From Amoebophrya sp. A120 (lineage: Eukaryota; Sar; Dinophyceae; Syndiniales; Amoebophryaceae), in NCBI GenBank assembly GCA_905178155.1, contig CAJINV010000003.1, positions 6,815,612 through 6,879,611 on the forward strand: a stretch of DNA of 64,000 nt, given 5' to 3'. The position numbers and the translations under genes were made by a program. Below are positions 34,623-46,913 of the stretch, piece by piece. The notes below the pieces were generated by a model. That model searched no databases, was not told the origin of the DNA, and saw nothing but the letters and a program-made list of their open reading frames with translations. Each line of letters begins with the position of its first letter. Positions within the stretch are counted from its first letter, which is position 1.

Positions 34623-37600
34623 CTAAGGCGTCAATCGCTTGGGGTCGCGAGGGAAGAGACTGGTGCGACGGATGTTGTCTAGACCTAGAAACAACATGAC
34701 CACGCGCTCCAAACCCACTCCACCACCCGCGTGCGGGAAGGCACCCATACTGAAACTGTCTGTGTAGTACTGGTCGGGAACCATTTCTTTCTCCTTTGCG
34801 AGTTTTACAAGCAGCTCCGGGTCGTGAATGCGCTGGGCACCTGCGAAATTTTTTCAGTACTGCAATCGTTTGGCTACAAAGGAAAGTCACGAATAATGGA
34901 GAAGATCAAGAAATGGGCGGGAGAAATTGCATTTACTGTAGTTGTCAGGTCCCTAGTTGTAATGTCGACGACCTCGACAGTTGCAGAATATTTAGCAAAA
35001 AGTTCGTGTGATCTCAGTCTTTACATTTTTTTGTTTACGTAGTCGTAGACGTAGTAGAAGTCATAAACGTAGGTATCAAGTACCGCTCATGATTTCTTCG
35101 CCGCGCATGAAAATGTCGTAACTGTTGGACCATTCGGGGTTATTCGGATCGGGCATGGTGTAAAAGGGACGGACAGCCGCGGGGAACTTGTCGATGATGT
35201 AGAACTCGGTTTGGTACTTTCGCTTGACGATTTCGCCGAGGATCTTCTCGTCCTTGGTGGACACGTCTTCCAGGTATGGCTTCTCGGCAAGCGTGGCCCG
35301 GTGCTCCATCGCTTTCTCCGCGACGTCCCAGAGCCGAGTGCGCTCCTCGGCGTCGGTAGTCTCGTTCGCGAGCTTCTCGTAGTTCGCAATCTGCTCGGTG
35401 GCGACAGCCGGCCCCTCGGTCCGCAAGAGGTCGATCGCCTCCTTGAAGGTGAAGATCTTGCAGGGACTGTCCTTGTTGTACAGCATGTTAGCGAAGGGAA
35501 ACTGCTGCCGCACCGCTTCGATCTCTGCACTGCACCGGTCGTTTAATGCGTTGAAGATGTAGCGGAAACATCGATCCAGAACCTGATTCCAAAACAAATA
35601 AGGGCCTTGCCGATTTTTCGATAGTACTACTTCAGTTTCGACTCCATGACTGTTCGCGCTCAAAGCGCCTAGAAGAATGTAGATGTACACAACTACTAGT
35701 ACTACGTCATATCTGCCTTAGATACGAATACTATTCGTATTCATGCGCCACCATATGAACCAAAAGCGTAAAAAAGTCAAATTTTTGATACGTCCAGCAC
35801 TTCGTGATAATGTTCGACGAAGTGCATTTCCATATCGAGACCCATGAACTCGGTCATGTGCCGGTGGGTAAAGCTGTCTTCGGACCGGAAAACGGGTCCG
35901 ATCTCGAACACCTTCGGGAAATCGCACATCAGGGCCATTTGTTTGTAGAGCTGGGGGCTTTGTGCGAGAAACGCGTTGTTGAGACCGTACCTGGAAAAGA
36001 AGTAAAATACGATTTCCTTTTCAATATCGGAAACATTCAAAATCGTCACTCAAGTAAATTTAGATTTCATCTTCAAGGAGGAACACATCTAAAAATAAAC
36101 AGCTTGTAGTTCTTGAACAGTGCTGAAGCTCTACTGCCGCAGTCCTAGGTTTAAACTACGCAACACCAAAAGCAAAGGAAGATGAGAGCAGCGAACAAGT
36201 AGCAAACATCCTTACTTGGGAAAGTAATCAACTCGGAAGACTTCGGCACCACCCTCGGAGCCCCCGGCGAGCATTTTCGGGGAGTGGATCTCTATGAAGC
36301 CTTCTTGCAACAAGAATTCGCGGAAAAAAGTACAGACACCAGACTGGATGCGGAAGATGCCCTGGTTCGCTCGGGTCCGCAGATCGATCACGCGGTGATT
36401 CAAGCGGGTTTCCAGGTGCACCTGAACGCCGTCCCCCCCCTCGTTCATAGGCCGGCTGGCGTCCGCGAGCTGAAACGGCAGCTCTTTTGCCTTACTCACA
36501 CAATACAACTTTTTTACCAGGAGCTCGTACTGCTTGATTGTCAGGATATCGGACTGTATCGGTGCCGGCGGCTTGGTCACCGTCGCCAGGACGTCGATCA
36601 CGCTTTCGTTCGTCAGCTCTTTGGCAAATGCAACGACCTGGAGGGCAGTGGTGAAAGTCCATGTTAGAAATGAAAAACATGATGTCTACTTCGAACACAC
36701 AGACATAAACCAAGTGCCAGCCTTACAGCGCGGCTTGTCCAGCAGTACCAGTTTGGCAACGTGCACGTAGTGCACCCACGTCTGCATGAAAAAAATAAGA
36801 ACCTTTTTCCCTATTTCGCTTTCCGGTGCAGCTTGCAGCGCGGTGTCGATGACTTCCGGGTCCACCATAACCTGCATGAGGTGGAGGTTTTGGCGGATCA
36901 GCACGAACGAGCGCTTCCCCTGAATACGCGCGTTGTGCACTCGGCATCGCACCCAGATGTCCTGGCCCACGTCCGCTTCACCAAGCGACCCCAACTGCCG
37001 CCACGTGCGGTTCGTTTTGCACTCCGACTGGATGAACAGATTGCCGTACGGGCCCGTGGTGTCCGGGTTCGGAAAGTCTTCGGTGAGCCGGTACTCAGGA
37101 ACATCGCCGAGCTTGTTCTTTCCGCCTTTTTTTCGTTCCTCTTCGGCCTTTATGCAACGCAAATGTGTCTTACTCTTGGTCCGCTGGAAACATCCAAACT
37201 TGTGGCGCTCTCCATCCGTCACGCAAAAGTCTGCTCGTGGGTTGTGAGTAGCAGGAGTTGCTCTCTTCTCAGCACGTACACGGTGAAAAATCTCTCTAAA
37301 CTTGCATGGAGACTCGGTCTCGGTGAGAGTGAGAGGCCTTCGTAATAAAAACACCTCTACTTCTGATGCTACATGCTGTGAAGACTCCCAGAGGACCTCT
37401 GTCGGTGAGGCAAAAGCTATAGCTGCATGCCAAACTAACAACTGCTGTGATGTTCCAAACTCCCAGACAAATTTGCATCTGATAGCCTTCTTGCGCTCCG
37501 CCTTGGCCGTCTTCTCAGCCTCCTTTGCGGCCTTCTTTGCCGCTTTCCGCGCCTCCTTCTCCTCGTCGACCTCCTTCGCTTCTTGATTTGGGTCCTCCTC

Positions 37601-38745
37601 CACAGGCGCGAGACCGCCGCCAACCACAGGCTGCTGCTGCGCCTTCGCCTTCGGGGCGGACGGTGCGCTGGGTTTGTTGCCTTCGCCCAAGATGGCTTTC
37701 ATCTTCTGCATCCGGACCAGTTCTGGCTGGAATGGCTGCTTCTCCTTCTTGAGAGCCGTTACGCGCGCTCGGGAACTTTCCAACATTGCAGTCAACGTCG
37801 TCCCCAGTGCGGGAACGCTCGTCATTGATTTGGAAATCCACCTGCCCAGTACCTTTTTTGCAGCGCAGGGGAAAGGAATAGCTTGACTACCCGGCGGCGG
37901 TCGCGCAAAATTTTGATTAATTTTCTCGATAGTTGTTCATTTGCCGAAAATCATTTTTATTCTTCACGCCACGATGCAATTATTCACTTATTTTCATACG
38001 AACGCCATAATGAAAAGTTTATGTTGGCTTACCGAGTCCGCCCGGACTGGCATCTGTTCGAGGGAAGTGTCAGTATCTTCCACTAATCGGTGAACTAGCT
38101 CGCACACAAGATGTACGTCGGCTAGCGTGCAGCTGGCGCCGACCATGCAGGTCCTGGTGGTCAAGTGGCCCTCCAGGGTGGCGCAAGCCTTTGCGACGTC
38201 TTTCTTGTTACTCACGAGTTCGTTCGCGCCCCATGCCAACCAGCCGTCGACCTTGTACGTTATTTTTTTTCATCATGCGGTAGAGAAGATGGTGCTTTCT
38301 TTATTATTACCAGAAGATTAGTCGACTTTTTCTTTTCTAGTTTCAGTTATGATGCTGCTCAATTTGATTTCTTCTTCGATGATTTCATTTTTGTACTCGG
38401 CTACTTTTCATTTTCTGATGCGCGCACCCCCGCGCGACTTCGATTTGTATCTTTATTTTTTGATGCTGAGAACGCGAATACAATAATACAGGAGACGACA
38501 TCACATACCTGCGCTTTTTCCTGCACACTGAGATCGCCGTAAAGTTCGTTATTTGGCGCACACTCGCCCAGGTGTCGCAGGATGACATTCGCAAAAGTCA
38601 AAAATTCACCGTCTTTCGTGGTAAGCTGGACGTCCTCGCCCCCTGCATCTTCGCGCTTTACTTCGACGACGGAGTGTAGTCCCAGGGCCTCCAATGCAAC
38701 GAGAACGGAACTCACTTCCACCGCCGGGGTGACTTTCAGCTCCAT
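34623..38745 (-). CDS. Cytosolic aspartyl-tRNA synthetase with N-terminal GST-like domain
   Basis: It charges tRNA(Asp). Eight exons give an uninterrupted frame of about 834 codons: 38745-38509, 38251-38033, 37852-37485, 37145-36803, 36637-36216, 35990-35792, 35582-35084 and 34840-34623. Residues 1 to about 170 form a glutathione-transferase-like fold ([51 protein letters not shown]). A Lys/Ala-rich linker, an OB-fold anticodon-binding domain ([19 protein letters not shown]) and the class II core follow: motif 1 region [32 protein letters not shown], motif 2 [23 protein letters not shown] and motif 3 [16 protein letters not shown], ending [15 protein letters not shown]. All catalytic motifs are intact. 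The AspRS match is strong. A GST-like domain fused to AspRS is unusual; in other synthetases such domains mediate multi-synthetase complexes. Element G is spliced from the linker. Confidence 0.92.
37151..37484. mobile_element. Introner-like element G (334 bp, family 1), open in the host frame
   Basis: It starts TATGCAACGCAAATGTGTC and ends CAGACAAATTTGCATCTGATA, degenerate family 1 ends. The perfect duplication is GCCTT (37146-37150 and 37485-37489). Excision joins K-K-A-E-E-E in the AspRS linker. Unlike the others it has no stop in the host frame, so a retained copy would add about 113 residues. Confidence 0.87.
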
Positions 38746-39656
38746 GTCAAGGGTGAAGTAGTCTGGTACTTTTAATACGTCAGGTGGGGATAATATTAAG
38801 ACGAAAATATCAAGAGGGCACACCTCTATGATAGATAAAAGCTGTCGCTCACGTTCGGTGAGGGTGACACAATACGGCTTTCATACGTTCTTCAACGTCA
38901 CTGCCAAAAAATTGAAAATGGATTAAGATTAGTGTGCTTTACCAGGATGCTGCGTTTACGAAAGTTTGTGAACTTTGAATAGAAAGACAGAGACAGACCT
39001 TTACCTCATTGGATCTGAGGAAACAAAATCAGATCGGCGAAAAAAAAATCGAGATTTGTGCAAGAACTAAAATTACTAACGGTCGCCGTGGTGATCGAGG
39101 AGCTATGATGATTAACGATTTACTCGATGCAGAGATCGCTCTCATCAGACAATCGCATGCTGTATGAGTATGATGTTTTGCGTGTCAGGGCTGCGCTCTG
39201 CCGGCATCTATCAAAGCACATGCGCAAATGATCATGATCAAACATTGGACTGAATGGAACTTTCCGTGGATCTCAAAGTGCTTTTCTTCTATGACTGCAG
39301 CAGTACTATTATGCCAGCAGTAGGCCTGGATCCGGCATGCGTGTATGTCCTCTCTGGCTCTGGAAAACAACTACATCATAGGTGCCTCCGAACGTTGTCA
39401 GAGCCGGTGAGACTCGGCATATGATTCGCGCTTGAAAGGAGCCGACCAGCAATGTTGAGTTCGACAGGCGAACCCGTGCAACTGCACGACCAGCTAGGAC
39501 GGTATAAATCTGAGAGCAACTACATCAAGCGCTGAAAAGATAGTTCGAAAAAGTAGAGTGAAGTGCACTGACTTCGATAAAACATGAAGAGCATGATCGA
39601 AGGTCTCAGTCTCGATCGCTGTTATTTGTTCGTTGAACGGAGGACTGCCTCACGCG
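38746..39656. other. Intergenic region, nothing recognised
   Basis: This spacer lies between the synthetase start and the stop of the U-box gene. Only short open frames occur. There are no inverted-repeat ends or RNA genes. Confidence 0.5.
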
Positions 39657-42600
39657 CTATTTTCCCTCGATGCCCCGGTTTGAGACGAGGTAGAGTTTAT
39701 TCCAGCGGTCGTAACTCAGCTCGACGATTTCCCGGTATTGGTCTGACTCGCGTAGCTTTTGAAAGTGCTGCGAGAGCAGGAAGCGACAGCCGCTTGCGCG
39801 CGAGGCGTACCAATGCCAAAATCCGGGAAAATCGAGAAACTCTTGCTCCACCTGCTGCCAGAAGCTGTGTAGGACCGGCTTCACAAAGTCTGCTGGGTAA
39901 CCGTCGTCCAACAAAGACCCGAGGCAGGTCCACAGCCGCGGACTTTCGGGGTGCAAACGGAAGTAGGCTAGCAAGATATCCCGCGCGTCCTCGACCCCTC
40001 CCGAAGTTGAGTGCAGCTGGGGTGCTGTGTCGACGGGGTCTAGAAGTACCTCTTTGTCTTTCTGCAATCCTTTCATTCCTACTTGTTCCTCGTGTAGTTT
40101 GAGCCGAGGTTGCTGAGAAGAGAACGCAGCCGCGCTTTCGGCGGAGGCTTCGAGCGTACGGCGAAATTCTGCGTCCAGACGGTTATACACGTGGTCAAGG
40201 AGGGTCAGAGTTGTTGTACCAGAGGACTCGGCTCCTCGTGTAGTGGCTGGTATTGATACAGCAGCCCCAGAGAAGATCGCGGATCCAGATGAAGGTAGCA
40301 GGCCAGCAGGCTTGGGTTCTTCCACCAACGCAGAAAAGAGCATCGTCAGACCATCCGACACGTTGCGCCAGTGGTCTACCCCACGCCAGGCATTGCGGCC
40401 TTCGACCATCTTTTGTGCGGCAGCTGCTGTCAGGCTCAGGGATTCTTCTGGGATGATTTTTTGAAGACCGTTGGCCTGGTTGTAGTTCTTCACGTGGGAA
40501 TCAAAATCATCTTTTGCCAACATGGCCCCAGGTCCAGAAGAATCAGCTTCTCTGGATAGTACGTGCCCATCGGTGCTGTGGATGAGGTTCGACGCTTGCC
40601 CCTCGTTACGATTTTTACTAAGCGAACTCTTAATATTCTCTTTGCTATCACCAGCGTTCGCGTGTCGTTTCTCTCCTGATGCTGCCCGTCCTCCCCGTCC
40701 ACCTGAAGTTGTTCCAGCATAGCAGGCCGCTCCCGCTGCACCTGCTTGGGGTCGTCCGACCGCGCCGCCATCGGCGCCAGTATTATTGTTAGTGAAACTC
40801 AAAAGCTCCTCCTTCTGACGCTGTATATGCTCCTTTAGGCGCGGGAAGGTTTGTTGTTCCAGGAAGGAAATGTGATCGTCGCGTTCCTGAAGCAGGGTGG
40901 AGAACTTGTTTTGAGTGCGACGCTGCTCCTTCTTCCAGTATTCAACATCCAACAGCGCGTCTTGCTTCTCGCGCTCCTTTTTCTCGACCGAACCCCGCAG
41001 CTGTTGGTACACGTCTCGCTCAAGAAATTCGATGTGCTTCAGCTGCTCCTTCATCTCGTGTTCCAATTGTTTCTTCTTCGCCTCCTTTTGCCGTACACTC
41101 TGCTCCAGTAACTGCAATTTTCGCTCCACCAACTCCATCTGCCGCCGCGTCTTCTCTTGCACCTCCTGATGGACCTTGCGAGAACTGGTGAACGGTTGCT
41201 CCACCTGCAGATGTTGTTCCAACTGATGCTGTGTTCGCTGCTCAAACATCTGTAGCAGCTGCAGTAGGTAAGGACTGCCCCCACTGCCGTCAGACGCTAG
41301 CAACTCCGAAAATTCACTGATTTGCCTCGCCCGGAGCTCTGGCCGACAGTCGCTCTGCGCAATTTTGTTTTCAATGATTTATCGATATCAGGGAAGATGT
41401 AGATGGCTGCGCAACTACTGCAGAAGATTATTTTTATCACATTCTTGTTCTTCATACTGTGCAAGTAGCAAGAGACTGAGAAGTGAAGCAAGTGGAATCT
41501 GCACGATCACGTCCGCCTGTGCGAACATCTTCATAAAACTAAAAGGTACGAACAAGAAATACAAATTCAGATGCAGAAGCGAACCTACAAAGAAACATAT
41601 TTCTTGCATATCCATTTGTCTTTTTATAAATTCATTTTCGTGGAGCTCGAAGCTTCAACAACTTCACAAGCTAGAGCCGTTCGAATTGAGTGATATGATG
41701 ATCGACTTACCAGGTAGAAATCGATGCACTTCTTCAGCTCAGCGTTCGGATACAGTGTGCGATCAGTTACTGGAACCATTGTTTCTGGGTGGGCGTTTCT
41801 TTGTATGAGAGTGCACAAGGCCTCTGAGTATTTTGTTCATATGCAAAGCTGTGCCTGCGCGGCTACCATCAAAGAAAACCAATCACCTGTCGGGGGTGGT
41901 GAAGGTTCCATGATTTGCACGAAACATCTAGCCATAATCCAAAGGACACACCTAGAAAAGGGCCAGGTCGAGGTCATCGTCATGAAATTCGAAAATACAA
42001 AACAGGACAGGGGTGTTGCATACTCTCATACGTTGGGAGAGCCACTGCGTGATTGCAACACGCTCAAATGTGTCACCGCTGTTGAGGTACACCGGATCGA
42101 TTATCGTACTAAAAATCAGCATCACCTCCATCGTCAATTTTTCAAAGTCTTCATGCAGGAAATGCAAAGAGTAAAGAGACTGACAAGCAACACATATTTG
42201 ATGTTGCTGGACTTGAGGCTCTTTCGCACGACATGGAACTAATTTGGGTGGCGATGATTTTATCTGCGATATCGGTCATGACCACCTGACACAGGGGACA
42301 CAAAAAGCTTTTTGGCACTTGCAACACGACAGGCGGCGGCGGTGTCGTCGCTTTGCCTGTTGTGGCAGAGAGAGAATCTCTCCGGTCGTTGGCGGCGATC
42401 CCAGAGCCGGTGACGCCAGAGCTTTTCACCTCCTCTGCCGGAATAGGATTAGCAGAGCTGCGTATGAGCTTTAGCTGCGTTCTTAGAGTGTCGCCGGGCT
42501 CCGTTTCATCTTCCGCACGTGCTGTTTTTCCTGCAAAAATGGGAGCCTCTACGCCCTCGACCTCGAGCCAGGCTTGCTTCGTAGAATCTACAACTTGTTC

Positions 42601-43614
42601 AACATCCCCACCAACAGGTATCGGTGTTACAATCGCAGTCGCCGTGCGGTCGGCAGTGGTGCCTGCACTTGGACTTGCTATTGCTGCAGACAGTCGTGAT
42701 GATTCCTCCGAGCGCTGCATCTTCACAGCTGGCGCCGTGGTGGACGTCGAATAATTCGACGGTCCTCCGGTGGTCGTGTAAGAACGATCTCCAGAATCAG
42801 TGACCGAACCGGCTTGAAAATGACCTGGTGTTGACCGTTCGACGTTCTTTCGGGTTCCTGGAGTCTGTCCGCTTTCATGTACTCCGTCGGGCAGAGAAGT
42901 AGAAATTGCGATCGGGGGCACAGTTGTCGACCTTGAGGACTGCTCAACAACTTGCTGCGGCTGCCTCGTCACCGCTGGAGCCGCGAGCGCGACAACACGG
43001 CTGGAAGATTTCATAACCGTGCCAGTAGTTGTGCCGGTTCTAGCAGACGACGGCGAGGCAGCTGCATCGTCAGAAGTGGAAGAAGAGCAGTTCTTCGTTT
43101 CGCTCTCCTGCGGGGATGTTGCAGCTGCCGTCTCTGTCGTAGAAAAAACTTTTGCGATTGTGGTGTCGCCCTGGTCCTCCGGATTTTCTTCTACCAGTAC
43201 CATTTCACCCGCCATTGAGACCGACGGCGATTTGGGAACAGCCGCCCGTGCAGCCGGCAGGAGACCACGCAATTGAGAGTCTAAGTGGGACGAGGAAGGG
43301 GCGCTTGCTGCACCAGACGGCCCGGCGTAGCTGAGACTTCTAGTGCCGCCGGAGCCGGTTGCTCTGCTGCTCGAGGGGCCAACATTCTTGTGAAAGGCGG
43401 AACTGCTAAGTATTTGCGGTGAAAGTGAAGAGCTTTTGGTTGACCGCTTGTTCGGCCTGCGAACCTCAGTGGTTTTATAGAAGCTGGATACCCCGAAAGC
43501 CTCATCATAACCCACATCAAAACCCACCTGCCGGTCGGGCGTTGCGGTGCCCGTCACGGGACCATTTGCCATCTGCGCCGGATCCGACAACGCTTGCATG
43601 TCGATGTTGGACAT
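39657..43614 (-). CDS. U-box E3 ubiquitin ligase with coiled coil
   Basis: Predicted ubiquitin ligase. Exon 1 (43614 to about 42270) encodes a long Ser/Thr-rich disordered region and the U-box start VPKSFLCPLCQVVMTD. Exon 2 (about 42115-42030) gives DPVYLNSGDTFERVAITQWL, and exon 3 (about 41795-41712) gives HPETMVPVTDRTLYPNAELK with CIDFYL. Together they form a complete U-box. Exon 4 (about 41345-39657) has a long Gln/Glu/Lys coiled coil, then a less ordered stretch and a conserved-looking C-terminus rich in aromatic residues (FWHWYASRASGCRFLLSQHF). The exon 1-2 join (M-T-D-I-D-P-V) is flanked by a short ATCG repeat rather than a clear GT-AG. Together with the USP gene it places two opposing ubiquitin enzymes in one array, which may be chance. 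Confidence 0.82.
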
Positions 43615-44678
43615 CCAGAAATACTTACACCTACACGATCATTTTTTCATACAAGCGAGAGCGAGACGGAGACGGACACGAAGTGATTGATCTATTCATT
43701 TTTCTTAATCTGGATAAACATCCCTTCGCAGGCACTTTCTGTTTAACATAAACTTCACGATGGATTGCGATGAACGTGTCGGTGCTCTAAAACTTCTATA
43801 TGCAACTACTACCGAAATAGTAGATCTTCACCAAATGCACGCAATCCAGAAACAAACCTTGACCTTCGTTCTTGAACTTGATCCTCCTTTTCATGAGTGC
43901 CGATGCGTGTCGTTAACTTATGTCAATATTTTACTTTGCTCACGAGCCGAGGGACACGGACCATGACATAGATGAGGGAAGGGGAACCACATCTAGGGGC
44001 GTAACGTTCATCTTTATTAGGGTACACATACTTCAATCTATCTGCTGAAGGAGACGCGAGAACAAAAACACGCACTGGGGGCCCGAGTTGTAAATGCAAA
44101 TCACTCGTCTCCTGAAGCCCAATTCTTGACTACACCAAAATCTTCGCCAGGAACAAAACACCCCTCAGTCATCCACCATCATCTCGGAGTCGGATCTGAT
44201 AAAGCAAAAAAAAAGTTCAACAACACAGACCTTAAAGGGCAAGTTGAGATCAGAAAAAAATATCCAGATCGTCCATCTTGCTCATGTTCCTCAATCACGG
44301 AGATCGATGCAGCGAAAACCAGAAGAACTCGGAGCCTATCATTGGAAATCCGAGAGAATTTCTCTTGTACCAGGCCAAGAACAGCGCGTCATTACTACAC
44401 CTCGAGAATCACGGGATTGGGATAACATTGAGCACCCTCAGATGATGATGAAGAATCCTGCTGCAAAAAGTAGCACGGAGCAAACCGCAAAGCAGGCGCC
44501 TCCATTACACAAAGGAACCTTTATCATGAGATGCTTGCTTTCTCTAGCTTCTTGTCGTTGTGTAGACCTCCCGTGCTGGTGAATGTTGTTTGATGCGGTT
44601 GGTTTTATGTATGGTATACTGAATAAATAAACGTTGATGATGCGTATTCTCTAGGCTGCGGATTTATTGACTTTCGTT
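43615..44678. other. Intergenic region, nothing recognised
   Basis: Short overlapping plus-strand frames at 44126-44582 have no motif and read as composition noise. No element ends are seen. Confidence 0.45.
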
Positions 44679-45047
44679 TTACTTAGATACCTGCTGTGAA
44701 GAAAATTGGAACGAGGGCTTATTAGCGGGCTTGTTTTGATTGCTCAATTGGAATTCTACTATGGCATTGTTAGGCAAGACGTGCTCCTTCGTGACCTTCG
44801 TCCTTCCCTCCATCGTTTTGCCCCCGGCTCGCAGCACGTCAGAGAAGTTCCACACCAATGCCGCATTGAATTGTCGTGGGAAGTCTCGGTGGATTACGCT
44901 GGAAGCTGCACATGCTTTCCAGGTATTCGGGTAGGACCAAGAGCGCGCCTCCATCTCACCCGCAACGTATGAATCTGAAACAGCCCCTGGAGGCAGCAGG
45001 TTTTCCACTAGGAATTTCCAAGTTGTGCCTCTGCTTCTTGCTGGTGG
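44679..45047 (-). CDS. Hypothetical exon downstream of element H
   Basis: An open frame reading LVENLLPPGAVSDSYVAGEM and later FPRQFNAALVWNFSDVLRAG ends at a stop at 44679. The composition looks coding but no family is recognised. It begins about 90 bp after element H. It may be the last exon of the gene that starts near 46913, but the join could not be established. Confidence 0.35.
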   Translation of the reverse strand, partial: PPARSRGTTWKFLVENLLPPGAVSDSYVAGEMEARSWSYPNTWKACAASSVIHRDFPRQFNAALVWNFSDVLRAGGKTMEGRTKVTKEHVLPNNAIVEFQLSNQNKPANKPSFQFSSQQVSK

Positions 45048-45135
45048 TTTTCAAAAAGATAAAGAGCTGCTTTTGAGGGCAGTCTTCTTCTTGACTACAA
45101 TGCTGACTACGGCAAGAATACACGAGACAAGTGAA

Positions 45136-46089
45136 TACTACGTGGAAATAGGTGACACAGGAAAAATTTTTAAATTTTGTAAACATTGAGCAGCAATTAT
45201 TTTGTGCTGCCACTGCGCCGTCGGTTTGTCGATGGAACTGAGTGCGCAAATACTGCGCGAACCAATTATTTCGAGGTCGGGCGACAGGTACAGGTAAGTG
45301 AGAACGCAGATCGCCTGGTGATCTGCGGTGGTGACCTGGATTTTTCTGAATTTCTATTTGAAATAGCTATACGAAAAACGTTTTACCTGAAGGCACTTTT
45401 CATGCGTATTGACTTCAATTATTGCAATGCACTACCTTAAACTAGATAGGCACATACTACAGTACTTTAGGGCCCGAAATGTAATTAATTTAGCCTGTAG
45501 CTAAGGGAGCCAGTTCAGATACATGGACAGGAAGGGAGGAGCTCGGCGGTGGTGCCAGATCCGGAGGCAAATAGGAGCGGTAATGGGCACCGGAGTGCTC
45601 ATGTTGCACCATCTGGTGCAACAAGGGCAGATTTCGGCCGTATACCCTCCATATTGCGCGATGGTAGCCGTTCGCTGATGGTGCCCGGACACGTGTGAAG
45701 GACTGTAGAAAACTCCCTTAGTTCCGTGCTAAAATTAATTACATTTCGGGCCAATTAGTAGCTACTAGTATACAACTTAACTAGCTAATGTGCCTGCAGG
45801 TTTAGCTACTTCAGCATACTAAAAACAAAAAGAAGAAGCAATAAGTGGCAGCGCGACATCCAGTCCATAACGCCGTCAGCCAGAGGTTGAAGGCCCCGTT
45901 GATCGGACAGGTTCGGCTCGAAATAGTGCTGGTCTTGCCCGTCTACATCCTCCTGCTCCCATCCGCTGCAAAAACTCCGGTGGTTACCCGTTTCCGAAAT
46001 CCTAAAACCTAAATCTGCGACACAGAACTGGTCAAATAATGCAACCAAAATTTAAAAATTTTTCCTGTGTCACCTATTTCCACGTAGTA
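45136..46089. mobile_element. Element H (954 bp) with perfect 44-bp terminal inverted repeats
   Basis: The ends at 45136-45179 and 46046-46089 are exact inverted copies over 44 bp, starting TACTACGTGGAAATAGGTG. The perfect duplication is GTGAA (45131-45135 and 46090-46094). Its outermost TACTA(C)GTGGAA resembles element A. The interior is a long imperfect palindrome with a nested inverted-repeat element and no transposase. Perfect ends suggest recent insertion. Deleting it with one repeat copy leaves two open frames across the join, so the host frame is ambiguous. Confidence 0.92.
45471..45752. repeat. Nested 282-bp inverted-repeat unit inside element H
   Basis: GGCCCGAAATGTAATTAATT plus TAGC at 45471-45494 is inverted at 45728-45752 with one extra A. 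Inside is a perfect 9-bp hairpin, GTTGCACCA and its complement at 45603-45622, with a 2-base loop. This looks like a second element inserted into, or forming the core of, element H. Confidence 0.8.
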
Positions 46090-46151
46090 GTGAACGACAA
46101 CGAATCACGAGTTTTGCAGAGTACTCCTCGGGCCAGTGACCAGCAGCTGCT

Positions 46152-46913
46152 TCAGTTCGTGCCTGCTTCATCAACCTTCATACTGTGTAGAACGTGCTCA
46201 GTTGCAGGCACTCTCGTCGGACGGTATCGAGTAAGACTGAGCCCAGAGATATCCTGTTTGAGTATTTCGCTCGACACCTGCACCATCAACCTGTCCTCTG
46301 ACAGCGACCAAGGGGCCTGAAATGCACCCTCGGGTCGTTCATGAAACATGTAGATGTACACAATATAAACATATGAGGGTGGTGATGGTGCTGGTGCAGC
46401 TGGCTTTTTACGCCGCATAAAATACGGCGGTCGTGGTGTTGTCAGGAAGGTCGTCGATGACGAACGCATTTCAATATCGTACTCCGCGCTGTCAGGTAGG
46501 TTCTGAGATGAATGAGCAGACCCTATGGCGTCAGTGAGGTACTCGTCGAAGAAGCTTCCTGCGCCAGTGCCGTCCACAGCTAGCTGCGCCAAGTCCAACT
46601 CTAATGCGCAAGAGACAAAACAATCTCGAAACCGAAGGTAAGATGGCGAAAATTCTTTCCCGTCGTCAGAAGCCCTTACTACACTTGCGTGACTTTGCCC
46701 CGTGAGTATAGTGCTCGTTTGTTGGTGTGCTTCTTTTTGTTTTTGCATTCGCGCTCGATCAGAATCCTGGTGGCGCAGCTGTAGCATCGTTTCTGTCCCA
46801 AAGTTGCCAATGAGGTGTCGTGTAGAAAAGATTTTGAATATACTATGTGACGGAAACCAGAAGGCTGGCTTATGTGTATTAGCAAGGCCTCCCCGGCTGT
46901 TGCAAAAATCCAC
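46152..46913 (-). CDS. Hypothetical protein exon upstream of element H
   Basis: The most coding-like part is 46620-46152, reading ELDLAQLAVDGTGAGSFFDE and later LMVQVSSEILKQDISGLSLT. No domain is recognised. Just downstream, a second frame bridging the element H site ends with a hydrophobic stretch (LVSCILAVVSIVV) followed by lysines, which would be a tail anchor if translated. The gene model is unresolved. Confidence 0.3.
   Translation of the reverse strand: MDFCNSRGGLANTHKPAFWFPSHSIFKIFSTRHLIGNFGTETMLQLRHQDSDRARMQKQKEAHQQTSTILTGQSHASVVRASDDGKEFSPSYLRFRDCFVSCALELDLAQLAVDGTGAGSFFDEYLTDAIGSAHSSQNLPDSAEYDIEMRSSSTTFLTTPRPPYFMRRKKPAAPAPSPPSYVYIVYIYMFHERPEGAFQAPWSLSEDRLMVQVSSEILKQDISGLSLTRYRPTRVPATEHVLHSMKVDEAGTN

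Noticed and set aside
35084..37852. Lysyl-tRNA synthetase as the identity of the class II synthetase
   Set aside because: The Lys/Ala-rich N-terminal linker suggested it at first, but [21 protein letters not shown] and the [15 protein letters not shown] ending are aspartyl-type.
42130..42270. The U-box intron as another introner
   Set aside because: It has a short ATCG repeat at the borders but lacks TA ends and inverted repeats; kept only as a possible non-canonical intron.
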